Positions 1 to 4,598 of a stretch of 5,243 bases of DNA are shown piece by piece; the stretch's first letter is position 1, and each line of letters begins with the position of its first letter. Source of the DNA: Actinomycetota bacterium (GTDB lineage: Bacteria; Actinomycetota; Actinomycetes; Nanopelagicales; Nanopelagicaceae); contig WLNK01000066.1 of NCBI GenBank assembly GCA_009699795.1, forward strand, positions 1 through 5,243, in the 5' to 3' direction. Below the pieces are notes generated by a model. It did no database searches and was not told the DNA's origin. It saw only the letters and a program-made list of their open reading frames with translations. Made by a program: the position numbers and the translations under genes.

Positions 1-16
1 AATATTTAATTGTGTT

Positions 17-49
17 AACAAAGAAGAGAGTGTGTGGACACTCTCTTCT
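17..49 (-). terminator. Intrinsic terminator of the tRNA-Glu/tRNA-Asp unit
   Basis: Positions 22-33 are perfectly complementary to 38-49, giving a 12-bp stem with a 4-nt loop (34-37). Read on the minus strand, the stem begins 2 nt past the last base of tRNA-Asp and is followed by a short T-rich stretch (TTGTTAAC). The plus-strand side has no T-run, so the terminator most likely serves only the minus-strand tRNAs. The T-tract is interrupted, but the stem is long. Confidence 0.8.
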
Positions 50-51
50 CG

Positions 52-125
52 CGACCCGGACGGGACTTGAACCCGCGACCTCCGCCGTGACAGGGCGGCG
101 CGCTAACCAACTGCGCTACCGGGCC
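52..125 (-). tRNA. tRNA-Asp, anticodon GUC
   Basis: The minus strand folds into a 74-nt cloverleaf. The acceptor stem is GGCCCGG paired with CCGGGTC (one G-U), the D arm starts TA-GCGC, and the anticodon stem CCGCC/GGCGG encloses the loop CTGTCAC, which places GTC at positions 91-89. The T arm contains GGTTCAAGTCC. The discriminator base is G, as expected for tRNA-Asp. CCA is not encoded: the next bases are CGA, so the end must be added by a nucleotidyltransferase. It is the second gene of a two-tRNA unit behind tRNA-Glu, separated from it by 79 nt. Confidence 0.97.
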
Positions 126-152
126 TTGATGTTAAATCGTGAAAACTTAACC

Positions 153-177
153 GTCACATAAGTGGCTCTTATGTCAC
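153..177 (-). other. Hairpin in the tRNA-Glu to tRNA-Asp spacer
   Basis: ACATAAG (156-162) pairs with CTTATGT (168-174) around a 5-nt loop. Two more pairs form beyond one C-C mismatch. On the minus strand no T-run follows directly, although TTTT appears about 12 nt later. It could be an RNA processing signal between the two tRNAs, a leaky terminator or chance. The structure is visible but the function is a guess. Confidence 0.35.
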
Positions 178-204
178 CTTCAAAGCCGTATTACTTTTCT
201 TGCG

Positions 205-277
205 TGCCCCCAACGGGATTCGAACCCGTGTTACCGCCGTGAAAGGGCGATGTCCTAGGCCCCTAGACGATGGGGAC
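205..277 (-). tRNA. tRNA-Glu, anticodon UUC
   Basis: The minus strand gives a 73-nt cloverleaf. The acceptor stem is GTCCCCA paired with TGGGGGC (one T-G wobble). The anticodon loop CTTTCAC gives TTC at positions 243-241. The T arm reads ACGGGTTCGAATCCCGT, and the discriminator base is A. CCA is not encoded. It is the first gene of the Glu-Asp unit and has its own promoter immediately upstream. In many actinobacteria tRNA-Glu and tRNA-Asp are adjacent, so this pairing is ordinary for the group. Confidence 0.97.
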
Positions 278-282
278 GTTTG

Positions 283-314
283 AGGCTCGCAAATCGTACC
301 TTCTATGCGAGCCT
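283..314. repeat. 9-bp inverted repeat around the tRNA-Glu promoter -10 box
   Basis: AGGCTCGCA (283-291) is the exact reverse complement of TGCGAGCCT (306-314). The arms flank a 14-nt centre that contains the candidate -10 box of the tRNA-Glu promoter. It lies between the glycosyltransferase stop codon and tRNA-Glu. No T-run follows on either strand, so it is a poor intrinsic terminator. An operator, or a transcript-end structure for the glycosyltransferase mRNA, are both possible. Confidence 0.5.
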
Positions 315-321
315 GCTCCAA
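293..321 (-). promoter_or_regulatory. Candidate sigma-70-type promoter of tRNA-Glu/tRNA-Asp
   Basis: On the minus strand, TTGGAG (321-316) and TACGAT (298-293) are separated by exactly 17 nt. The -10 fits the actinobacterial TAnnnT pattern. Transcription would start near 286, about 9 nt before the tRNA 5' end, a typical short leader removed by RNase P. The -35 is only a moderate match to TTGACA. Confidence 0.55.
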
Positions 322-335
322 ACTCGCTTCATTCT

Positions 336-1472
336 CTAGCGTAATCGGTATATATCGCTGTGAACTTCAAGCATTTTTTCGAGAGTGAAAAGCTCAAGTG
401 CGCGAGCTTTCCCACTGGCACCCATCATTTCGCGCAATTTTTCATCACGAATTAATTTATCTAGTGAATCTGCAATTGCCGTTGCATTTAATTCTGTTAA
501 ATAACCAGTGCTCTGGTCTACAACAATGTCTGAAATCGAACCAACGTTTGTGCTCACGATTGGAAGACCAGCAAAAGCTGCCTGGATGAGCGTTAAGGGA
601 ATTCCTTCGTTATCACTTGTAAGAATTGCGATATCACTTGCTGCCAAGATTTGATCTATATCGTTGCGCCAGCCCAAGAATGTGATTGGAAGTGAATCTT
701 TGAGCGCTCGCTCTTTACATTTTTGAAAGAGCTCACCTTCACCTGCTACTAAGAAATGAACATTTGAGCCGCGGTTCTTCAACTCTGCCGCGACATCTAG
801 GACTCTGTCAGGACGTTTAATTTGTGTCAGGCGACCAACAAATGTGCAGTAAATCTGCGAAGGGTCCAAATTAAGTGCGGCCCGTGCCTGGCTCTTATTG
901 AAATTTTTGGGAGTAGGTAAGCCAGGAAAAATGACTTTAAATTTTGAAGGCTTGCCGATTCCAGCAGCAAGTAAATCTTCGCGAACTTTATTTCCGATTG
1001 CGATGAGAATTGAGGTGGCACTTGCAAGCGCCTTTTCTATTGCGGTTACTAATTGAGTCTTAGCGGGCGAAAAGTATCCATGCAATAAATGCCCGTGAAA
1101 TGTATGCACTCTGGTTGCACCTTTTCCAGCAAGAATGGATGCAAGCCGTCCAAGAACTCCAGCCTTAGCCGTATGAGTATGAATTACATCTGGCTTAAAT
1201 TCTTTAATCAGATTTATTAGTTGAATAAAAGCCTTCAGATCCGCTTGAGGTGAAATTGATCGACCAAGCCCAGCGATGCGCGTGGCTTTTATATCGGTGG
1301 CAACTTCATCCAAATAGTCAGCTTCGTTTTCATCGCAATATCCAGTTATCAAAATCTGTTCAAATTTGGATATATCGAGTCCGCGCATTAGCTCCGCAAC
1401 GATTACAGCAGGCCCACCCACATTCATGCGGGCGATTATCTGCATCACTTTGATTGGGTGCGCCGAAGCCAT
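336..1472 (-). CDS. GT4-family glycosyltransferase (GT-B fold)
   Basis: 378 aa from the chosen ATG. This is a probable cytoplasmic sugar transferase that moves a hexose from a nucleotide-sugar to a glycan or lipid acceptor during envelope or polysaccharide synthesis; donor and acceptor cannot be read from sequence. The N-terminal Rossmann half carries the glycine loop MNVGGPA (residues 16-22) and the motif HTHTAKAGVLGRLA with HTFHGHLLHGYF (98-134). The C-terminal half shows FVGRLTQIKRPD (211-222), GEGEL (244-248), FLGWRND (265-271) and the donor-binding TSDNEGIPLTLIQ (285-297). In that last motif the usual E-x7-E has become E-x7-Q, with Glu289 and Gln297. No membrane segment is evident. The frame is open upstream to 1526, but that would run into sua5. 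The ATG at 1472 has a weak GAGAAG 8 nt before it and starts directly ahead of strand beta-1 (IKVMQII). An internal ATG at 1445 is a less likely alternative. Confidence 0.88.
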   Translation of the reverse strand: MASAHPIKVMQIIARMNVGGPAVIVAELMRGLDISKFEQILITGYCDENEADYLDEVATDIKATRIAGLGRSISPQADLKAFIQLINLIKEFKPDVIHTHTAKAGVLGRLASILAGKGATRVHTFHGHLLHGYFSPAKTQLVTAIEKALASATSILIAIGNKVREDLLAAGIGKPSKFKVIFPGLPTPKNFNKSQARAALNLDPSQIYCTFVGRLTQIKRPDRVLDVAAELKNRGSNVHFLVAGEGELFQKCKERALKDSLPITFLGWRNDIDQILAASDIAILTSDNEGIPLTLIQAAFAGLPIVSTNVGSISDIVVDQSTGYLTELNATAIADSLDKLIRDEKLREMMGASGKARALELFTLEKMLEVHSDIYRLR

Positions 1473-1482
1473 GTGGTTATCT

Positions 1483-1500
1483 TCTCGCAAATTCGCGAGA
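1483..1500. promoter_or_regulatory. 18-bp palindrome, candidate shared operator
   Basis: TCTCGCAAATTCGCGAGA is self-complementary at 16 of 18 positions, with the single mismatched pair at 1489/1494. It sits inside the 39-bp gap between the divergent glycosyltransferase and sua5 starts, and overlaps the candidate -10 boxes of both. That position suits a dimeric repressor. I cannot name a regulator for it. On RNA it would be a short hairpin with no T-run, so a terminator is unlikely. Confidence 0.45.
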
Positions 1501-1526
1501 TAATTGTGCACATGAGCGCCGGTCAA
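1498..1526 (-). promoter_or_regulatory. Candidate promoter of the glycosyltransferase gene
   Basis: On the minus strand TTGACC (1526-1521) matches five of six -35 consensus bases. It is followed after 17 nt by TTATCT (1503-1498), a weak -10; AATTAT at 15-nt spacing is an alternative. Transcription would start near 1491, leaving a leader of about 19 nt before the ATG at 1472. The -35 lies within the first codons of sua5. Confidence 0.35.
1499..1504 (+). promoter_or_regulatory. Candidate -10 box of a leaderless sua5 transcript
   Basis: GATAAT ends 7 nt before the ATG at 1512, so transcription would start at or beside the start codon. There is no Shine-Dalgarno sequence in front of this ATG, and leaderless mRNAs are common in actinobacteria. 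No clear -35 box is visible 16-18 nt upstream. Confidence 0.4.
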
Positions 1527-2477
1527 TTTGTTTCGAACTGCACCGCAGATGCTCTTTCACAGGCAGCCACGCAATTAAAGGCTGGTTCGCTCGTCGCATT
1601 TCCAACAGAGACTGTTTACGGGCTTGGCGCAGATGCAAATAATGAAGCAGCTGTTGCTCGGATTTATGAAGTAAAGGGCAGGCCGGCCAACCATCCGCTT
1701 ATTGTTCATATTGGATCAATGCAAGCTATTTCTGATTGGGCTACTGACATTCCAGAGTATGCAATTGCACTTGCTAGAAAATATTGGCCAGGTCCTATGA
1801 CTCTTATTTTTAAGCGCTCCGACCTTGCAATGAATTTTATTACCGGCGGTCAGGAAAGCGTCGGGCTTCGAGTCCCAGAACACACGGTTGCACTCGCGCT
1901 CTTAAATGAATTTTCTAAAATCGGCGGAAAGGGAATAGCCGCTCCAAGTGCAAATAGATTTGGTCATGTTTCTCCAACGACGGCTACGGCAGTTAAAGAG
2001 GAACTCTCAGAATATTTGCTGCCAGAAGATTTGATATTAGATGGAGGACCTTCGCAAGTTGGTGTGGAGTCAACAATTATTGATTGCACGCAAAGCGCAC
2101 CCCGAATTTTGCGACCGGGTGCAATCACAATTGAAATGATTGAAGAAGCCACCGGTGAAAAGATATCTGGCGTTGGTGACGAAATTAGAGTTAGCGGTTC
2201 ACTTGAAAACCATTATGCACCCCGGGCGAAAGTACTTTTAAATACGGAAGCAAGAATAGGTGAGGGCTTGATTGCGCTTGCAGATATTCCAACACCATCA
2301 GGTGCCATCCGTTTGGCAGAGCCAAGAAACTCAGAGGAATTTGCTCGAGTTATGTATTCCGCGCTTCGTGATGCAGATGCTCGCAAACTTGAAAAAGTTG
2401 TGGTGATTGAACCGCTTGGCGAAGGGATAGCAATTGCTATTCGAGATCGCTTGGAACGAGCGTCGAAGGGGAGATAA
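1512..2477 (+). CDS. sua5: L-threonylcarbamoyladenylate synthase, Sua5 type
   Basis: 321 aa. It makes threonylcarbamoyl-AMP from threonine, bicarbonate and ATP, the first step of t6A37 formation on tRNAs that read ANN codons; the TsaBDE machinery then transfers the group. The catalytic YrdC/TsaC-like domain spans about residues 10-210, with PTETVYGLG (31-39), KGRPANHPL (55-63), WPGPMT (92-97), VGLRVP (117-122), APSAN (144-148), GVESTI (184-189) and RPG (201-203). The linker SGSLENHYAPR (228-238) leads into a C-terminal Sua5 domain (about 239-321). It is therefore the long two-domain form, not the short TsaC form of about 190 aa. The frame is open back to 1458, but the ATG at 1512 starts close to the domain, clears the opposite gene and fits a leaderless -10 box. 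tRNA-Lys(UUU), a t6A substrate, follows 37 nt after the stop on the same strand. Confidence 0.95.
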   Translation: MSAGQFVSNCTADALSQAATQLKAGSLVAFPTETVYGLGADANNEAAVARIYEVKGRPANHPLIVHIGSMQAISDWATDIPEYAIALARKYWPGPMTLIFKRSDLAMNFITGGQESVGLRVPEHTVALALLNEFSKIGGKGIAAPSANRFGHVSPTTATAVKEELSEYLLPEDLILDGGPSQVGVESTIIDCTQSAPRILRPGAITIEMIEEATGEKISGVGDEIRVSGSLENHYAPRAKVLLNTEARIGEGLIALADIPTPSGAIRLAEPRNSEEFARVMYSALRDADARKLEKVVVIEPLGEGIAIAIRDRLERASKGR

Positions 2478-2491
2478 ATCTCCGATAAGAT
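2463..2491 (+). promoter_or_regulatory. Weak candidate promoter of tRNA-Lys
   Basis: TAAGAT (2486-2491) fits TAnnnT. It is preceded after 17 nt by TCGAAG (2463-2468), which matches only three -35 positions and lies in the end of sua5. Transcription would begin near 2498, giving a leader of about 17 nt. A small 5-bp hairpin, TGCGT/ACGCA (2492-2507), lies just downstream. Readthrough from sua5 is an equally good explanation for tRNA expression. Confidence 0.2.
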
Positions 2492-2514
2492 TGCGTCGCA
2501 TTACGCAGCAAGTG

Positions 2515-2587
2515 GGGCCTATAGCTCAGTCGGTAGAGCAACGGACTTTTAATCCGTGGGTCGACGGTTCGAGCCCGTCTGGGCCCA
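2515..2587 (+). tRNA. tRNA-Lys, anticodon UUU
   Basis: A 73-nt cloverleaf. The acceptor stem is GGGCCTA paired with TGGGCCC (one T-G wobble), then TA and the D arm GCTCAGTCGGTAGAGC. The anticodon stem ACGGA/TCCGT holds the loop CTTTTAA, which places TTT at 2548-2550 and A37 at 2551. The T arm is GACGGTTCGAGCCCGTC and the discriminator base is A. CCA is not encoded. U36-A37 is the signature required for t6A modification, the pathway of the adjacent sua5. The gene ends only 2 nt from the stop codon of the convergent membrane-protein gene. Confidence 0.97.
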
Positions 2588-2611
2588 CTTTATTTATCAA
2601 AGTCCTTTTTT
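2587..2611 (+). terminator. Weak candidate terminator after tRNA-Lys
   Basis: ACTTT (2587-2591) pairs with AAAGT (2599-2603) around a 7-nt loop, and a run of six T follows at 2606-2611. The stem is short and AT-rich with one G-C pair, so it would be weak unless helped by the tRNA fold. It lies inside the 3' end of the convergent coding sequence. No terminator for the opposite direction was found. Confidence 0.3.
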
Positions 2612-2913
2612 AATTTATCCAAATCTGGTTTAGGAATTCTTGGAATATCACCGCGCATAATTCTGCGGAACATATAAATGGAAACTGCGCCGAAGAATGG
2701 CCATTCAAATGTGTATACCCACGCTCTCCAATGGCCTTCTTGTGCACGTCCAAATTCAAACCAACCGGCAAGAAGGCAAAGCGGAATAACCGTCACTAGA
2801 GTTCCAATAAGAAAATATTTCTGTTTTTGGGTTATTGGTTGCTCAATTTTTTCAATATTTGGGTCACTCTCGTCACGCACCCATTTCGGAGCTTGGAATT
2901 CGCTTTCAGTCAT
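2590..2913 (-). CDS. Small two-helix membrane protein coupled to ctaG
   Basis: 107 aa; I do not recognise a named family. Residues 1-32 are hydrophilic and acid-rich. Two probable membrane helices follow, at about 33-52 (start YFLIGTLV) and 63-83 (WRAWVYTFEWPFFGAVSIYM), separated by a short FEFGRAQEGH loop. The tail is basic, with RRIMRGDIPRIPK and a lysine-rich end. An E-W-P-F-F motif sits within helix 2. The ATG overlaps the ctaG stop codon as ATGA (2913-2910), so the two are almost certainly translated together. Location next to ctaG and divergent from subunit II suggests a role in assembly or as a small subunit of the terminal oxidase, but only by context. There is no Cys and no obvious metal-binding motif. 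Confidence 0.8.
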   Translation of the reverse strand: MTESEFQAPKWVRDESDPNIEKIEQPITQKQKYFLIGTLVTVIPLCLLAGWFEFGRAQEGHWRAWVYTFEWPFFGAVSIYMFRRIMRGDIPRIPKPDLDKLKKDFDK

Positions 2914-3674
2914 CGCCTATTTTTCTCTGCTGCAATTTGCGCATCCACAATCTTTGATTGGAGCTCTTCGGATTTAATCCAGTGATACACGGCGAAAGCC
3001 AACCAAATTGTGTCGATAATCATTGCGCCCGACCACATAAGCGATCCACCTCGGCGCTGATCGTTTATTGAGTACATATCGTTGTAAAGCGATCCATGGC
3101 TTACATAGATGCTAAAGCCGGTAAGGGTTTCAGGAACCATCATGAGGAACAAAGAAATTACAGAGAGCGCTGGGCTAATTCTTCGGTTTTCAAGCTTTCG
3201 ATCGAGAAGATTGAAATAGAAAAGGTATGGAATAAGTATGTAAAGCGGAACTTCGATATAAGTGTGAGTCCAAGGATGCTCCATGATGAAGTTATGAGGA
3301 GCTGGAAGATGAACGCCAATCATGAGAGCTGCGTAAGTCACCCAACTGATGACCGGATGAGTTGCATATTTGAATAAAGTATTTTTCGGATTAAATGAAT
3401 CTGGTGTTCCCAAAACCAAAAGCGGTCCAGTAATCATCATCAAAGTTATGTGCTGCACCATGTGAAGTGAGAAATAATCCATCGCGCGTGCGCCAACAGG
3501 GGTAATGACCACCGCAAGAATTGATGCAAGGCCTGCTAAAAAATATGTACGCTGAATTCTTGAGCTTCCATGTGCGCGGAAATATTGAAAAGCGATAAAA
3601 GCGACGAGAATTAGGATTTCAGGGGCTATTTGCCATGAACTCCAAATATTTCTTTGAATGTCGTGTGCACGCAT
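2910..3674 (-). CDS. ctaG: CtaG-family (caa3 type) cytochrome c oxidase assembly protein
   Basis: 254 aa integral membrane protein with about seven helices (near 17-33, 43-60, 70-88, 107-122, 138-156, 167-190, 212-232). It belongs to the caa3_CtaG family typified by Bacillus subtilis CtaG, which is required for caa3 oxidase assembly and is thought to act in copper delivery. It is unrelated to the Cox11 proteins that share the name. Family marks are FSLHMVQHITLMM (68-80; His71, His75), VHLP (121-124), HPWTHTYIEVPLY (133-145; His133, His137) and INDQRRGGSLMW (203-214), the conserved D-Q-x2-G-G-x2-MW element before the last helix. Length is normal for a single CtaG domain, with no fused CopD domain. 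The ATG at 3674 lacks a clear Shine-Dalgarno sequence. It is first in a two-gene minus-strand unit and divergent from the oxidase structural genes. Confidence 0.9.
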   Translation of the reverse strand: MRAHDIQRNIWSSWQIAPEILILVAFIAFQYFRAHGSSRIQRTYFLAGLASILAVVITPVGARAMDYFSLHMVQHITLMMITGPLLVLGTPDSFNPKNTLFKYATHPVISWVTYAALMIGVHLPAPHNFIMEHPWTHTYIEVPLYILIPYLFYFNLLDRKLENRRISPALSVISLFLMMVPETLTGFSIYVSHGSLYNDMYSINDQRRGGSLMWSGAMIIDTIWLAFAVYHWIKSEELQSKIVDAQIAAEKNRR

Positions 3675-3683
3675 GATTTTGGA

Positions 3684-3689
3684 AGGCTA
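3684..3689 (-). promoter_or_regulatory. Possible -10 box for ctaG
   Basis: On the minus strand TAGCCT fits TAnnnT and ends 9 nt before the ctaG ATG. Transcription would start within 2-3 nt of the start codon, in keeping with the missing Shine-Dalgarno sequence. No convincing -35 was found at the right distance, so this is tentative. Confidence 0.22.
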
Positions 3690-3732
3690 GCCCTGGAACG
3701 CTCAAAAGAACAGAATTGATACGCCCAAATCA

Positions 3733-3761
3733 TTGGCTTTACCTAGTGCGAGGCGTACCCT
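3733..3761 (+). promoter_or_regulatory. Candidate promoter of the cupredoxin-ctaC operon
   Basis: TTGGCT (3733-3738) and TACCCT (3756-3761) are 17 nt apart; the -10 fits TAnnnT and the -35 matches four of six positions. The start would fall near 3768, leaving a 5' leader of about 47 nt. A second, weaker -10-like TAATAG lies at 3790-3795 without a good -35. The CRP-type site begins 2 nt downstream of this -10 box. Confidence 0.4.
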
Positions 3762-3763
3762 GC

Positions 3764-3779
3764 TGTGAAAGGCCTCACA
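3764..3779. promoter_or_regulatory. CRP/GlxR-type binding site
   Basis: TGTGAAAGGCCTCACA is an exact TGTGA-N6-TCACA site, the consensus of CRP-family regulators including actinobacterial GlxR and mycobacterial CRP. The symmetry extends one further pair plus another on each side, as GCTGTGA (3762-3768) and TCACAGC (3775-3781). It lies in the divergent oxidase control region, 35 nt before the cupredoxin ATG and 89 bp before the ctaG ATG. Relative to the candidate start near 3768 it would cover +1 and repress; relative to another promoter it could activate. Confidence 0.7.
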
Positions 3780-3805
3780 GCGAAGGCTCTAATAGTTCTC
3801 AACGT

Positions 3806-3811
3806 GGAGGG
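3806..3811 (+). promoter_or_regulatory. Shine-Dalgarno sequence that sets the cupredoxin start
   Basis: GGAGGG is the strongest ribosome-binding sequence in the window and ends 3 nt before the ATG at 3815. It favours this start over the upstream ATG at 3716, whose 33-codon extension would cover the candidate promoter and the CRP-type site. The spacing is somewhat short. Confidence 0.7.
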
Positions 3812-3814
3812 TTT

Positions 3815-4594
3815 ATGAATAAGCGGATATTTGCCGCTCTCGGAACAGTGATTCTCGGTGCAGGATTAATCGCCGGAATTGGTTCTTATGTAGCAGCAGC
3901 AAAAAATGATCCAGGACATATTGAGGCTGCGTCGGCAGGAACTTACACAGCACCCGATGGCAAGTCATACCCCCACTACACACTTAATTTAAATACTTAT
4001 CCAAATGCGTTATTTGGTGGGCATCACGGAAAAGATGGTGCTCATCCAGATTGGGTTTCATACGGTGCAGCTGGACCAAATGGTGAAGTGCAACCTGATG
4101 CAACTGGTGGAACCAATTACATAGTTCCGGCCCATTCAGCGATCACGATTTCTATTTGGCAGTACGACTCAGGTGAAACTCTCAACAACGATTACTTCGC
4201 TCACGTTCGTGGAACTATTGACGGAACAGCAACATTTGTTAAGCGCTACGACGTGGCAGGCAAAACAAATGTGACGCCCGAAGAACAGATAACAAATATT
4301 CCTGCAGACATGGTCGGACACACTTTCACAATTCACGGAATGTCTGACGGGCAGAACCAAGTCTTTCTGAGTATCCCTTTGATGATGGCAGATGATGCTG
4401 AAGTTACAGCAGCCGAAGAAGAAGGTGGATATACAAACTTCCCAACGAAGACTACTTTCACATTCATCACAGGTGATGCGGGTGAATATGTTTGGAACTG
4501 CGAATTCCCTTGCGGTGATGGAACAATCGCACGTTTTGGAAATGCAATGTCAACCATGGGCTTTATGTCCGGACACTTTACGGTGAAGGGATAA
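3815..4594 (+). CDS. Exported or membrane-anchored cupredoxin-like protein of the oxidase operon
   Basis: 259 aa. Residues 5-29 form a signal peptide or anchor (KR, then a hydrophobic stretch, then VAAA, a possible cleavage site), and no lipobox Cys is present. A His/Gly-rich segment, GGHHGKDGAHPDW, covers 68-80. The rest reads as a beta-rich cupredoxin, with NYIVPAHSAITISI (101-114), VGHTFTIHG (167-175; His169 and His174) and YVWNCEFPCGDG (225-236; Cys229, Cys233), then FGNAMSTMGFMSGHFTV (241-257). His169 sits where the first copper His is usual. The C-x3-C spacing matches CuA domains, but the His expected four residues after the second Cys is Thr237, so Met245, Met248 or His254 would have to substitute. 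Copper binding and electron transfer to the oxidase are inferred from fold signs and from ctaC following after 4 nt. A copper chaperone or accessory subunit are alternatives. Confidence 0.78.
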   Translation: MNKRIFAALGTVILGAGLIAGIGSYVAAAKNDPGHIEAASAGTYTAPDGKSYPHYTLNLNTYPNALFGGHHGKDGAHPDWVSYGAAGPNGEVQPDATGGTNYIVPAHSAITISIWQYDSGETLNNDYFAHVRGTIDGTATFVKRYDVAGKTNVTPEEQITNIPADMVGHTFTIHGMSDGQNQVFLSIPLMMADDAEVTAAEEEGGYTNFPTKTTFTFITGDAGEYVWNCEFPCGDGTIARFGNAMSTMGFMSGHFTVKG

Positions 4595-4598
4595 ATAC

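Noticed and set aside
1458..1511. Upstream-extended start of sua5 (ATG at 1458)
   Set aside because: The extension would run into the divergent glycosyltransferase coding region and adds no recognisable part of the Sua5 fold; the ATG at 1512 fits a leaderless -10.
1473..1526. Upstream-extended start of the glycosyltransferase (ATG at 1526)
   Set aside because: The added 18 residues precede the normal family start, resemble no family sequence and would overlap the sua5 start and both candidate promoters.
3096..3377. 93-codon open frame on the plus strand
   Set aside because: It lies wholly inside ctaG on the opposite strand, has no membrane or domain signature and no good ribosome-binding sequence; it is a shadow of the real gene.
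3716..3737. FNR-like dyad TTGAT...ATCA
   Set aside because: The half-sites are 8 nt apart instead of 4 and the second is imperfect, so it does not fit the FNR consensus.
3770..3781. Hairpin in the cupredoxin leader as a terminator or riboswitch
   Set aside because: The 7-bp dyad has no T-run, and the transcript may begin inside it; the exact TGTGA-N6-TCACA pattern is better explained as a protein-binding site.
3716..3814. Upstream start for the cupredoxin gene (ATG at 3716)
   Set aside because: The extra 33 residues would put Trp, Cys and charged residues before an otherwise normal signal or anchor and would cover the promoter and CRP-type site; the strong GGAGGG before 3815 decides the start.
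4499..4560. Canonical CuA motif in the cupredoxin protein
   Set aside because: C-x3-C is present, but the required His four residues after the second Cys is Thr and no H-x2-M follows, so a standard CuA site cannot be claimed.
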